A stretch of 64,000 nucleotides of DNA from contig PNMZ01000003.1 in NCBI GenBank assembly GCA_013823945.1, positions 124,001 to 188,000 of the forward strand, given 5' to 3'. This document shows, one piece after another, positions 42,660 to 51,060 of the stretch. The notes beneath the pieces are model-generated. The model was not told the origin of the DNA. It made no database searches and saw only the letters and a list, made by a program, of their open reading frames with translations. The translations under genes and the position numbers were made by a program. This DNA comes from a bacterium (GTDB lineage Bacteria > Armatimonadota > Fimbriimonadia > Fimbriimonadales > Fimbriimonadaceae). The stretch's first letter is position 1, and each line of letters starts with the position of its first letter.

Positions 42660-44106
42660 TCCGGCGAATGATTTGACCATTGCGGACGCCGGAGGGTTTG
42701 CCGTTTTTCAGAGTGATTTGACCTGAAACGATGACATGAATGACGCCTTCGCTGAGGGCAGTTGAATTAGTGGGGGTGGCATTATCTTTAATTGTTTGTA
42801 GATTAAAGATGGTGATATCGGCGATGTAATTGGGTTTGAGTTGGCCCCGGTCACGAAGTTGGAATGCTTGGGCAGTGAGGGAGGTCATCTTACGAATGGC
42901 TTCGGGTAAGGGGAGGGTTTTCCGGTCGCGGACATAACGGCCGAGAATGCGGGGGAATGACCCGGCTCCTCTGGGGTGGGAGCCGCCAATGCTGCCATCG
43001 GAGCAGAACATGATGTCAGGGGATTTCATGAACGTTTCGAGGTCGGATTCTTGCATGGCGGTCACGACAACGGACTGGGAGCCTTGACCATCTTTGGTGC
43101 GGTTGAGGATTTCTTGGATGAGGGTGATCGGGTCTTTTTTGAGGGTGCGGCTGAGTTCGTCGAGAGTTTTGCCTTGCCAAGATGGGTCGGGGGTGAATCT
43201 GGTGAGGCGGACATTGGCGGGGCCGCCCACATCGGCAAGTCCCTTGATCCAGATTTTGCGGTCGTCCCAGTTTCGGCTTGGGCTGAGGGCGGCGATTGTG
43301 GATTGCCAGTAGGTGTAGGGGTAGATGTCGGCTTGGGTGCGATTGGCGCGGAGGAAGGCGACGATGCTGCTTGATTTGTTCCAGACGGCGGCGGTGCCGA
43401 GTTTGATATGTGAAACTTGGGCTCGAACTTTGTTGGTTTTTCCGATGGTGAGCAGTTCTTCGATGGCTTTGATAATGAAGTCGCCTTCGTCGCGCATGTG
43501 GGAGATATAGAGAGCATTTGCAGGTTGAAGCGGCTGCGAGACGGCGATGACTTCTTCAGTCGTGCTGTAGTATCCGGGGTCATATTCCAGTCCAGTGCTA
43601 AGGCCGATCGCTCCATGATTGATGTCATTGCGGATCAGCTCTGTCATTTGGGATATTTCGGCGGGGGTGGCGGCGCGTTTGTAGTCGTCGCCCATGACTT
43701 TCGAGCGGATTCCGCCGTGGCCGGAGAATGCGGCGAAGTTGATCGCTGGTCGTGTGGCTTTGAGGTCCCGAAAGAACTCTTGGATGGGTTTTTCCCAGTA
43801 GCCGTCTTGACCGACGACGGCGGTGGTGATTCCTTGCGTGAGTTGAGAGATCGCGATGGGGTCTTCCTCAATTCCGCCGCTGGCATGGGAGTGGGCGTCT
43901 ATGAACCCGGGGGCGACGACGAGATTCTGGGCGGATATGACGGTTTCTTGGGGCAGGGGCTTGAGGTTCGGCGAGATTTCGATGATCCGTTCGCCTTGGA
44001 TGCGGAGGTTGGCTTTGTAAGCTGGGGAACCGGTTCCGTCAACGATGGTTCCGCCGATGATGAGGGTGCTCCAGGGGGTTGCGATTGCGAGAAGAGCAGG
44101 GATCAT
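42652..44106 (-). CDS. exported N-acyl-D-amino-acid deacylase (D-aminoacylase) family amidohydrolase
   Basis: 484 residues. A short hydrophobic N-terminus is followed by the amidohydrolase small domain (LIIGGTIVDGTGSPAYKANLRIQG). The D-aminoacylase signature GFIDAHSHASGGIEEDP carries the metal His pair. SGHGGIR, STGLEYDPGYYSTTEEV, ISHMRDEGDF and CSDGSIGGSHPRGAGSFPRILG are all typical of the D-aminoacylase group. It removes acyl groups from D-amino acids or cleaves related dipeptides. It is flanked by the paralogous membrane proteins in what looks like one minus-strand unit (44764 to 40921). Confidence 0.88.
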   Translation of the reverse strand: MIPALLAIATPWSTLIIGGTIVDGTGSPAYKANLRIQGERIIEISPNLKPLPQETVISAQNLVVAPGFIDAHSHASGGIEEDPIAISQLTQGITTAVVGQDGYWEKPIQEFFRDLKATRPAINFAAFSGHGGIRSKVMGDDYKRAATPAEISQMTELIRNDINHGAIGLSTGLEYDPGYYSTTEEVIAVSQPLQPANALYISHMRDEGDFIIKAIEELLTIGKTNKVRAQVSHIKLGTAAVWNKSSSIVAFLRANRTQADIYPYTYWQSTIAALSPSRNWDDRKIWIKGLADVGGPANVRLTRFTPDPSWQGKTLDELSRTLKKDPITLIQEILNRTKDGQGSQSVVVTAMQESDLETFMKSPDIMFCSDGSIGGSHPRGAGSFPRILGRYVRDRKTLPLPEAIRKMTSLTAQAFQLRDRGQLKPNYIADITIFNLQTIKDNATPTNSTALSEGVIHVIVSGQITLKNGKPSGVRNGQIIRRNE

Positions 44107-44143
44107 TGCCCTTGTATTATGGGTGAGTTTGGGGATTTACGGT

Positions 44144-44764
44144 TTAGATGTTGCGCAGAATTATCCCGAAAACGAAAAGTCCAACTCCAACGGCGATCAC
44201 GACTTGCATCTTGTAGTTGTCCCAGAGATTGATGAGGTCCTTCTGGAATTTCGAATTGGCTTGGACAGGGGGATTAACGCGGACCTCGGCGAGGGGGAAG
44301 GATTTTTCGTTGCCCCATCCATCGGAAAGTCGAAGTAGTCGATTGGGTTTGTCGTAGCTGATGACAGTGCAGTTCCACCATCCGAAGCTCGGCCAGTTTG
44401 CATAAACTTTCGAACCAGGGAGAAAGTTTGCGGGCTGGGTTTGGGATGTTGATACTGGGACTTCACTTCCGTTGAGAAATCTGACTTGAGTGGTTGCTCC
44501 GTTGCTTGAGATGAGTTCGGCAACATATAGTTTTCCATCAGCGGATGGAGCGAACAAGAATTCGCCGGGGGTGGTGGTGGGTTGAACTTGGGCGAGGCGT
44601 TCTTGAAGAGCTTGTTCGACGGCTGCCCGGGGTAGTCCGGCTTCTTCGGCGGCTTTTATGATCGCTTTCGTTTCGGTGTCGTCCTCTAGAGGCGCACCGA
44701 TGTGGATTTCCTCGGCGCGGCGGAGGATTTCGCGGATAGCTTGCTCGTCAAATTTTTGCGACAC
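44144..44764 (-). CDS. tail-anchored membrane protein, paralogue of 41734-42357
   Basis: 206 residues with the same three-part build: helices 'AIREILRRAEEIH...AIIKAAEEAGLPRAAVEQALQERL', beta domain 'EFLFAPSADGKLYVAELI...TQVRFLNGSEVPV...YANWPSFGWWNCTVISYDK...LRLSDGWGNEKSFPLAEVRV', and a C-terminal membrane helix 'VVIAVGVGLFVFGIIL'. The start is GTG 44764. Function is unknown; the twin copy next to a phosphotransferase suggests segmental duplication. Confidence 0.65.
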   Translation of the reverse strand: MSQKFDEQAIREILRRAEEIHIGAPLEDDTETKAIIKAAEEAGLPRAAVEQALQERLAQVQPTTTPGEFLFAPSADGKLYVAELISSNGATTQVRFLNGSEVPVSTSQTQPANFLPGSKVYANWPSFGWWNCTVISYDKPNRLLRLSDGWGNEKSFPLAEVRVNPPVQANSKFQKDLINLWDNYKMQVVIAVGVGLFVFGIILRNI

Positions 44765-44959
44765 TTCGTCTTGTTATTATGGTGGGGGTTATCGGTGGGT
44801 TGCGACTTTTGAGCATCATCTCTATTGGGGGCGGCATAGAATGCCCTATTAATCTTGTCTAAAGGTTGGGACGATCCCTTCTGGAGTTGAGTTGTTGCCG
44901 TCATGGAGCTGGGGGATTAGCGGAGCCGGGTTCTTTGACGTAATTGAACTCTTCGGGGG

Positions 44960-45511
44960 TCATTGTGGACTGACATTTGATACGAAGAACTCAAAGGCTT
45001 GGTTTTCGTGAAGGGCTTTGGTGCCGATGTAGAGGTATTCGTGTTCGTGTTTGAGGATGAGGAAGTCGGGATGGGTTTTGACAAGGGTGATTGTATTGAG
45101 GGGGTAGGTTTTTTCGGAGTGGGTAACGGGGTTGCGGATTGTCAAAGCTGTTTCGGAGATGGTGGTGTGAAATGTTTTGTCGGTGAAATCTTGGACTTGT
45201 TTAGTCAGTAGCTTGGAGAAATTGAAGGCCATGCCAGCATAGATCAGCATGTAGACAAAAATTAGAATGAACCCAGTTTGTATGAAAAAGTTGAGGAGCG
45301 ACGACAAGAAGGGGTTGGTTTGGGCAGAGTCAATGCTTGCAGTTTTCCCTAGTAATGCGACAAGAGGGAAGATGATCACGGCAAGGGATAATTGAACGAA
45401 GTGCTTTTTGAGGGTGTGTTTGAACACGGCCCATTGACCCCTTCGGAAGGGATCAGGATTGAACGGAGTGGTGTAGTCGAACGGTGGGCCGGGGGTCATC
45501 TCGTATTGCAT
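44960..45511 (-). CDS. YcxB-like membrane protein
   Basis: 183 residues. Two membrane helices (FVQLSLAVIIFPLVALLG and FFIQTGFILIFVYMLIYAGMAF) separate a short N-terminus from a cytosolic beta domain. That domain reads HTTISETALTIRNPVTHSEKTYPLNTITLVKTHPDFLILKHEHEYLYIGTKAL, which has the YcxB pattern (F.i...gi......g.......ei..v......++i......i+Ip..ai). Function is unknown. The stop shares ATGA with a 20-codon ORF downstream (44901-44963). Confidence 0.65.
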   Translation of the reverse strand: MQYEMTPGPPFDYTTPFNPDPFRRGQWAVFKHTLKKHFVQLSLAVIIFPLVALLGKTASIDSAQTNPFLSSLLNFFIQTGFILIFVYMLIYAGMAFNFSKLLTKQVQDFTDKTFHTTISETALTIRNPVTHSEKTYPLNTITLVKTHPDFLILKHEHEYLYIGTKALHENQAFEFFVSNVSPQ

Positions 45512-45560
45512 TTTGACAAATTGGTGCCTTGAAGTGTGATATTATAAATTTCAGAAAAAA

Positions 45561-46505
45561 ATGAAAATTGTTATTCCGGGAGGCAGCGGCGATGTTGGAG
45601 CGATTTTGCGGAGGTGGTTTCTGGGGCGTGGGGATGAAGTGGTGGTTTTCTCGCGGTCGGGTTTTGTGGCCGAGGGATGCCGGGTAGTGACCTGGGATGG
45701 TCGTACTTTGGGGGATTGGGTTGCGGAGTTCGACAGGGCGGATGTGGTGATCAACTTGGCGGGGCGGACGGTGAATTGCCGTTACAACGCGAAGAATCTG
45801 AAAGAGATGATGAATTCGCGGGTGGAATCCACAGCGATTATCGGTGAAGCGATCGGGCTGTGCGTTGTTCCGCCAAGAGTTTGGTTGCAGTCGAGTACAG
45901 CGACGATCTATGCGCACCGATTTGATGCAGCCAACGATGAAATAGATGGCATTTTGGGTGGGGGTGAACCGAGTTCTCCGGCGAAGTGGGAGGCGAGTAT
46001 CGCAATTGCAAAGGCATGGGAAGAGACGCTTTGGGCAGCGGAAACGCCAGGGGTGAGGAAGGTTGCATTGCGCAGTGCAATGACGATGTCACCCGAAGAG
46101 GGAAGTGTTTTTGCGGTTCTTTCGGCGTTGGCACGGCGGGGGCTTGGGGGTCAGCTAGGGAATGGAAGACAGTATGTTTCTTGGATTCATGAAGATGACT
46201 TTGCGCGGGCGATTCAGTTTTTGATTGATGAGGATGTGGAGGGGGCGGTGAATGTTTGTTCGCCGGGACCGGTGCCGCAGAAGGAATTTGCTCGGATGAT
46301 GAGGGAGGCGTGGGGAGTTTCTATCGGGATACCAGCGATGAAATGGATGATTGAGCTGGGATGTTGGGCGATGCAGACGGAAAGTGAATTGGTGTTGAAG
46401 AGTCGGCGGGTTGTTCCGAGGAGGCTGGAGGAAGCGGGTTTTCGATTAAGGTATCCGGAATGGGGGGAGGCGTCGCGGGATTTGGTGCGGCGGATGCGGA
46501 ATTAG
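45561..46505 (+). CDS. TIGR01777-type NAD-dependent epimerase-like protein
   Basis: 314 residues. The Rossmann start MKIVIPGGSGDVGAILRRWF, VINLAGRTVNCRYNAKNLKEMMNSRV, QSSTATIYAHRFD and the C-terminal block VPQKEFARMMREAWG...GFRLRYPEW correspond to the TIGR01777/DUF1731 family ('sulfur-A-like' SDR proteins). The family's reaction is not settled. It is divergent from the YcxB-like gene. Its stop overlaps the DUF2071 gene by TTAG. Confidence 0.85.
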   Translation: MKIVIPGGSGDVGAILRRWFLGRGDEVVVFSRSGFVAEGCRVVTWDGRTLGDWVAEFDRADVVINLAGRTVNCRYNAKNLKEMMNSRVESTAIIGEAIGLCVVPPRVWLQSSTATIYAHRFDAANDEIDGILGGGEPSSPAKWEASIAIAKAWEETLWAAETPGVRKVALRSAMTMSPEEGSVFAVLSALARRGLGGQLGNGRQYVSWIHEDDFARAIQFLIDEDVEGAVNVCSPGPVPQKEFARMMREAWGVSIGIPAMKWMIELGCWAMQTESELVLKSRRVVPRRLEEAGFRLRYPEWGEASRDLVRRMRN

Positions 46506-47239
46506 CTGAGGGTTGGGCGGAAGACATCGACATCGACGCCGGTGGAGTAGAGAATGCTGTCCCAGTGAGTGTGATGGGGGAGGCGGGTGGTGGCGGTGAT
46601 CATGGATTCTAGGCAATCAGTTTGGGTTGGTGTGATGATTTGGTAGGGGGCGTGATGGACTTGCCCGGTGAGGAGTTTGCCTTGACGGAAAGCGAATAGG
46701 AGATAGCGTTCGACGAGCCAGAATTCGAGTGAGTTTGGGTTCGCGGGAGTGGCTTCTTGGTTGATTTGGATGGTTGCTCGGTATGCAGCTTTGGGTTGGT
46801 GCCTACGGGTTCCTGTATAGGTGATTTGATCTTCGACTTGGTTGAAAGTGAGGAGGGCGGGGAGGTAGTTCAGTCCGAATTGTGAACGGGCAAAAGCAAT
46901 ACTGAGGGGTTCAGTGCAATCGAGGGAGAAGAAGTAGACGCCAGGTCGGCCCTCGGAATCAAGGACATAGGTGCGGATATTGGTTTCGAGGAAACGGCGT
47001 TGGCTGGGTAAGGGCGGGAGTCCGGCGAGGCGAACGTTGGCCATGACGAAAGGGACGAACCCGATGTAGGCGTTGCTTTGATGAGTGTGAAGCGTGAGGG
47101 GTTTGGGGATGAGAGAGGCGATGATGTCGGGGTCGAATTTTCGATGGAAGAAGGCGAGGTTTTGCCAAGACTGGCGCATGAAGGGGCGGTGGTTGGGTCG
47201 GATTTGGAGTTGGGCCAGAGCTTGGAAATCGTTGAGCAT
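46502..47239 (-). CDS. DUF2071 (YqjF-like) protein
   Basis: 245 residues. 'RPFMRQSWQNLAFFHRKFDPDIIASLIPKPLTLHTHQSNAYIGFVPFVMANVRLAGLPPLP' is the family opening (hRPW.m.Q.W..LlFaHWpv....l...lP..l.ld...G.aWvglvPF). 'ETNIRTYVLDSEGRPGVYFFSLD' is the central motif. It is a soluble beta protein of unknown reaction. It is divergent from the small Trp-rich ORFs starting at 47295. Confidence 0.8.
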   Translation of the reverse strand: MLNDFQALAQLQIRPNHRPFMRQSWQNLAFFHRKFDPDIIASLIPKPLTLHTHQSNAYIGFVPFVMANVRLAGLPPLPSQRRFLETNIRTYVLDSEGRPGVYFFSLDCTEPLSIAFARSQFGLNYLPALLTFNQVEDQITYTGTRRHQPKAAYRATIQINQEATPANPNSLEFWLVERYLLFAFRQGKLLTGQVHHAPYQIITPTQTDCLESMITATTRLPHHTHWDSILYSTGVDVDVFRPTLS

Positions 47240-47294
47240 GGGGGTGCTTTAGTGATTTTGGCTCATATGTCGTTTGTACCAGCGTAAGTGGTGT

Positions 47295-47459
47295 ATGGAG
47301 AAGCGAAGTTGGGATGAGAAGTTCGTGTTGTTCTTTGCCCGGCTTTGGGAATGGTTGGAGTGCATTTGGCTGGGATTTGAAGCGTTGGGGTGCTTGTGGT
47401 GGTTGCTTGCGGGTTTGATTTGTTCGGCGGTGGCGTTTGTGGGGAGTTGGTGGTTTTGA
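47295..47459 (+). CDS. 54-residue Trp-rich membrane peptide (copy 1)
   Basis: ATG 47295. The peptide has a charged amphipathic start (MEKRSWDEKFVLFFARLWEWLECIW...) followed by one membrane helix (LWWLLAGLICSAVAFVG). It shares the order 'R-x-W-E-W ... membrane helix ... A-V-A-x-x-G' with the next ORF and has exactly the same length. The ribosome site is weak. It is too short for homology to be judged by eye, but the overlap chain of three ORFs argues for translation. Confidence 0.45.
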   Translation: MEKRSWDEKFVLFFARLWEWLECIWLGFEALGCLWWLLAGLICSAVAFVGSWWF

Positions 47460-47620
47460 AGGATTACTTCATTGAAGTCTTGGATGATTTTTGGGAGGGT
47501 GTGTGTGATTTTATGCGTAGGGTTTGGGAGTGGGTGCGGTTGGCGGATTGTTTATTTTGGGGGATCGTTGGCATTGTGGGGATTGTGGGTACGGCAGTTG
47601 CGGTGATAGGGAATGGGTAG
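47456..47620 (+). CDS. 54-residue Trp-rich membrane peptide (copy 2)
   Basis: TTG 47456 overlaps the previous stop (TTGA) and has GGGGAG 9 nt upstream (47441-47446). The peptide is FIEVLDDFWEGVCDF, then MRRVWEWVRLADCLFW, then a Gly/Ile/Val membrane helix (GIVGIVGIVGTAVAVIG). It is similar in layout and length to the ORF before it. GTG 47450 is an alternative start. Confidence 0.45.
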   Translation: MKDYFIEVLDDFWEGVCDFMRRVWEWVRLADCLFWGIVGIVGIVGTAVAVIGNG

Positions 47621-47708
47621 GAAGAACAAGCGAGAGTATTGGTGTGAACGGGATTATGAACAGTCGTGGTGGTGGCGGGTGGTTGATTTCTTCTTGTTTT
47701 GGCGATGA
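47613..47708 (+). CDS. 31-residue Trp-rich basic peptide
   Basis: ATG 47613 overlaps the previous ORF by 8 nt. The peptide has a basic, aromatic-rich composition (RKNKREYWCERDYEQSWWWR then VVDFFLFWR): five Trp in 31 residues and no membrane helix. It is the third member of the chain; AGGGA lies immediately upstream. Confidence 0.35.
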   Translation: MGRKNKREYWCERDYEQSWWWRVVDFFLFWR

Positions 47709-47787
47709 CTTGAATTTTCACCCGTTTCCTTGCGCCCGGCTCAGGGATATGCCCTAGTCATCTGGATCGAGCGCGAGAACGAGGATT

Positions 47788-48336
47788 TTATGGGGACTTA
47801 GTAGGGTTAATGATGCCATCCAAAGTTTTTTGGGAGATGAATTGGGGCTTGTACGTGATGCCTTGATTTTTGAGTTGTCGGTAGAAGGCGCGCATATGGT
47901 TTTCGGAGCCAGACTTGAGGGTGTTGAGGGTCGTCACAAGTTTGGGGTGGGTGGTCGTTTTCAGTGATTCGTTCAGATCGAAGATGTCTTTATCTTCGAT
48001 TGTTGCGCCGACAGTGAGGGCATCGGGAATTGATTTTTTGCCTTTTGTCACGAGGTCAATATAGAGCTTTTGGAGGTCTTTGTCTTGGAACTCGCCGGGC
48101 TTAGACTTAGCTGCGGGGTCGGGCAAATTGAATTCGATGAGGAGAGTTTTGATTGATTCGGTGTGTTGAGCCTCGGCGCGGGAGATGTTTTGGAAGATGC
48201 GCATTTTGTGGACGCGGCCAAGTTCGGAATAGACGTCCAATGCGAGCTTTTCTTCTTCGCGGAGATAGGTGAGGGTTTTGACTTCGTTTGGAGTCAAGGT
48301 TTGGAAAATCGTGGCGAGGATAATCGAAGTGATCAT
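47788..48336 (-). CDS. exported DUF2202 ferritin-like protein
   Basis: 182 residues. The N-terminus MITSIILATIFQT is a signal peptide. 'LTYLREEEKLALDVYSELGRVHKMRIFQNISRAEAQHTESIKTLL' is the DUF2202 block. Its E-x-x-x...E-x-x-H spacing matches one half of a four-helix metal site, and 'LKSGSENHMRAFYRQL' supplies a second His. Ferritin-like members bind di-iron or other metals. It is divergent from the metallopeptidase gene with ~75 nt between starts. Confidence 0.8.
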   Translation of the reverse strand: MITSIILATIFQTLTPNEVKTLTYLREEEKLALDVYSELGRVHKMRIFQNISRAEAQHTESIKTLLIEFNLPDPAAKSKPGEFQDKDLQKLYIDLVTKGKKSIPDALTVGATIEDKDIFDLNESLKTTTHPKLVTTLNTLKSGSENHMRAFYRQLKNQGITYKPQFISQKTLDGIINPTKSP

Positions 48337-48409
48337 AACAAGGGAGAGTCTGGAATTGAATATTGGATTCCTTTGTCCTGGGATGTTTAGCAGTTACTCT
48401 GGCGTAGAG

Positions 48410-49363
48410 ATGAGGATGGATCCGAAGGATTTGGGGACGGTGAATAGTGATTTGATGACGGGGCGGTACGGCGGGGCGGGGGCGAGTGCAGCGTGGCAGA
48501 CCGTATTGGATCTGTACTATCAGGATCGATTGAGGGAAGCATTTGACCATGCGCTAGCTTTGGGGGTGGGGGATGGAGCTTATGGAACGCACACCTATCG
48601 AATGGTGGAGGCGGAGTGGCGGGCTAGAGAGTACGGGGAGATTCGTGAGTTTTCGGACGTTTTGATCGTGGAGGCACCTAAAGAGATGGAAGAATCGAGT
48701 TGGGAATGGTTGCTTGAGGCTGTTCGATCTGAGTTTGAGGAGGTTTGTCAGAGATTAGGTTATGAGCCGGTGGAGAAGGTTTTGGTTTCGTTGATGGTTC
48801 CGGAGAGCGATGCGCCTTGGACGCCGTATCGTCACGGCTTTTGTGTGGACAAAGTGCCTTATGACAAAGTCGTATTGCCGCTGGGTTTGATGCGGAACGA
48901 GGGCCATTTCCGGAATGGATTGCGGCATGAGTTTGGACACGTTGTCAACTTGAACCTCGCACAAGGGCGGATGGGGATGTGGCTGGAGGAAGCGATTGCG
49001 ATGCGCATGGGTGGAGACGTTGATGGTCGGTATGTGGTGCAGTTGAAGCAAGGCGCACCGATCTGGATGGGGCCGGAGGAGTTGAGCGAGGCGTTTGTTG
49101 GAGATCGGCGGGGTGCAACGGGTGAGGGACTTTGGCGGGCTTACGAGCAAGCGGGTTTGATTGGGCAGTATTTGGGTGAGTTAAGGGGTGATTTTGCTTT
49201 GGGAGATGTTGCGCGGGCGATGGCGAATAATTCAACTTGGAAGGAGATTGCGATGAGGGTGACGGGGCAAAGCGATGAGGATGAGGCTTTGCGAGAGGTT
49301 TTTGGGATGGGGGAGGACGAGGTGTTTTTGCGGGCGTTTGAAGCGGCGGTAGAATCGACTTAA
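48410..49363 (+). CDS. HExxH metallopeptidase-like protein (peptidase MA type)
   Basis: 317 residues. The zinc motif H173-E-F-G-H177 lies in RHEFGHVVNLNLA. It is followed after ~15 residues by MWLEEAIAMRMGG, the 'W-x-x-E-G/A-x-A' helix with the third ligand Glu seen in gluzincin-like peptidases. A tetratricopeptide-like helical N-terminus precedes it. No signal peptide is evident. ATG 48410, 48416 and 48383 are all possible starts. The stop overlaps the next ATG by one base (TAATG), so translation coupling with the esterase is likely. Confidence 0.75.
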   Translation: MRMDPKDLGTVNSDLMTGRYGGAGASAAWQTVLDLYYQDRLREAFDHALALGVGDGAYGTHTYRMVEAEWRAREYGEIREFSDVLIVEAPKEMEESSWEWLLEAVRSEFEEVCQRLGYEPVEKVLVSLMVPESDAPWTPYRHGFCVDKVPYDKVVLPLGLMRNEGHFRNGLRHEFGHVVNLNLAQGRMGMWLEEAIAMRMGGDVDGRYVVQLKQGAPIWMGPEELSEAFVGDRRGATGEGLWRAYEQAGLIGQYLGELRGDFALGDVARAMANNSTWKEIAMRVTGQSDEDEALREVFGMGEDEVFLRAFEAAVEST

Positions 49364-50199
49364 TGGTTGCATCAGCTCTCGCTTTGGTTTTGGCGGTTCA
49401 GGATTCGGGGCGGATTTCGACTTTGACGGGGGATATTCGGGTTCACGAGGGGATGAAGAGCGAGATTTTGGGTCGTGAGCGGACGATTTCGGTGTGGTTG
49501 CCACCGGGATACGATGCCAGGAAGCCAGGGGGGTATCCGACGATTTACCTGCTGGATGGTCAGAATGTTTTTGACGGGGCGCGGAGCTTCATTCCGACTC
49601 AGGAATGGCGAGCAGATGAAGCGGCTCAGGCGTTGGTGAACGCGAAATTGATCCCGCCGATCATTCTGGTGGCGGTGGACAATGCAGGGGCGGAGCGGCT
49701 CAATGAATACACTCCGGTGTCTCGAATCTCTAATGAAGGCGAGATCGGGGGGCAGGGTGACAAATTCGGGCGGTATGTGATGGAGGAAGTAATGCCGTGG
49801 GTTCAGGGGAACTACGCGAGTTCAGGGAAGGGGTCGGAGACGGGAATTGTTGGTTCGAGTCTGGGCGGGTTGATTTCATTTCACCTCGCGACTAAGCATC
49901 CGGATAAGTTCGGGCTTGCGGGTGTGATGTCGCCGAGCTTTTGGTGGGCGGAGGGGTGGCAGATCAAACAGGTAGTAGATTGGCCAGTCAAGCCAAAGGT
50001 GAAAATTTGGATGGATATGGGGATGGCGGAAGGGGATCAGATGTTGATTCCGGTACGCGCAATGCGGGAAGAACTGCTCAAAAAAGGGTTCGTAGAGAAC
50101 CAGAATTTGGTTTACTATGAAGAATCGAGAACGGGCCACAACGAGCGGGCATGGGCGGGAAGGATTGACTTGTGTTTGAAGTTTTTGGTTGGGACTTGA
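49363..50199 (+). CDS. exported esterase-D-like hydrolase
   Basis: 278 residues. The signal-like N-terminus is MVASALALVLAVQD. 'RTISVWLPPGYDARKPGGYPTIYLLDGQNVFDG' is the esterase D opening. Elbow GIVGSSLGGLISFHLATKHP and late His TGHNERAW complete the set. It resembles enterochelin-esterase/esterase D enzymes acting on esters such as acyl-glycans or siderophores. It starts within the preceding stop, in an operon with the metallopeptidase. Confidence 0.85.
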   Translation: MVASALALVLAVQDSGRISTLTGDIRVHEGMKSEILGRERTISVWLPPGYDARKPGGYPTIYLLDGQNVFDGARSFIPTQEWRADEAAQALVNAKLIPPIILVAVDNAGAERLNEYTPVSRISNEGEIGGQGDKFGRYVMEEVMPWVQGNYASSGKGSETGIVGSSLGGLISFHLATKHPDKFGLAGVMSPSFWWAEGWQIKQVVDWPVKPKVKIWMDMGMAEGDQMLIPVRAMREELLKKGFVENQNLVYYEESRTGHNERAWAGRIDLCLKFLVGT

Positions 50200-50236
50200 T
50201 GTTGGCTTAACGTTTTTGGGCGAGTCTTGAGGGGTG

Positions 50237-51004
50237 ATGACTTTATCAAGCTTGGTGGCTTTGGCGGTGATGAGCGAGTCGAATTTGAATGCGAGTGACG
50301 TGATTCGGCAGAGTTGGAACAAGACTCTTGTTGTTGGGCACAGAGGGGCGGCGGACTATGCGCCGGAGAATACGCTTCCGGCTTTTGAGAAAGCGGTGGA
50401 GAGCAAGGCGATGGCAGCGGAGTGTGACATCCACATGAGCAAAGATGGGGTGCCGATGGTGATTCACGATAAGACTTTGAAGCGGACTTTTCCGGTGGAT
50501 GGAGTCGTGGCTGAGATGACCGTGGAGGAACTCAAAAAGATCGGGGTGCCAACTTTGCGCGATTACATTGAGGTATTGCGGGGCAAGGTTGTTCAAGTGA
50601 TCGAGATCAAGGATGGTAAAGGGGTTGTTCCGGCGGTTATTCAGGAAGTGTTGCGAGCAGGGACAGAGCGCGAGACGATCATCTTTAGTTTCAATGCGGA
50701 TTTTGTTAAGCAGTCGAAAGAACTTGCGGCAGATATTCCGGCGGTATGGTTGGTGGCGGGGCCCTATGCGCCGGATAAATTTGATGAAATGCTCGGTAAG
50801 AAAATTGACTGCCGGGCCGATGCGGTTGGCTTTCAGTATCGAAATGTAACGCCAGAGTTAGCGGCGTTTTTGCGTCGTGATCGGGTTCCTTTGTTCGTGT
50901 GGACAGTTCCGCCGGGAGCGGAGGTCGATCGGTTAAAGTCACTTCGAGTGAACTTTATCATTACTGACTCACCAAAGCATGTGCGTGAGCAATTGGGGAG
51001 TTAA
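50237..51004 (+). CDS. glycerophosphodiester phosphodiesterase
   Basis: 255 residues with a short signal peptide (MTLSSLVALAVMS). The GDPD catalytic blocks are 'VVGHRGAADYAPENTLPAFEKA' (HR...E-N-T), 'AAECDIHMSKDGVPMVIHDKTL' (E-x-D, catalytic His), 'VIEIKDG' and 'FVWTVPPGAEVDRL'. The enzyme releases glycerol-3-phosphate from deacylated phospholipids. It sits 38 nt after the esterase and likely belongs to the same operon, which ends at the terminator at 51007. Confidence 0.9.
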   Translation: MTLSSLVALAVMSESNLNASDVIRQSWNKTLVVGHRGAADYAPENTLPAFEKAVESKAMAAECDIHMSKDGVPMVIHDKTLKRTFPVDGVVAEMTVEELKKIGVPTLRDYIEVLRGKVVQVIEIKDGKGVVPAVIQEVLRAGTERETIIFSFNADFVKQSKELAADIPAVWLVAGPYAPDKFDEMLGKKIDCRADAVGFQYRNVTPELAAFLRRDRVPLFVWTVPPGAEVDRLKSLRVNFIITDSPKHVREQLGS

Positions 51005-51006
51005 AG

Positions 51007-51044
51007 TTTGACCGCCCAAAGCTATCTTGCTTAGGGCGGTCAAA
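51007..51044. terminator. bidirectional terminator between GDPD and tricorn genes
   Basis: TTTGACCGCCC (51007-51017) and GGGCGGTCAAA (51034-51044) form an 11-bp perfect stem with a 16-nt loop. It lies in the 56-nt gap between converging genes. Confidence 0.7.
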
Positions 51045-51060
51045 GTAGAGTTTTGGAGGC

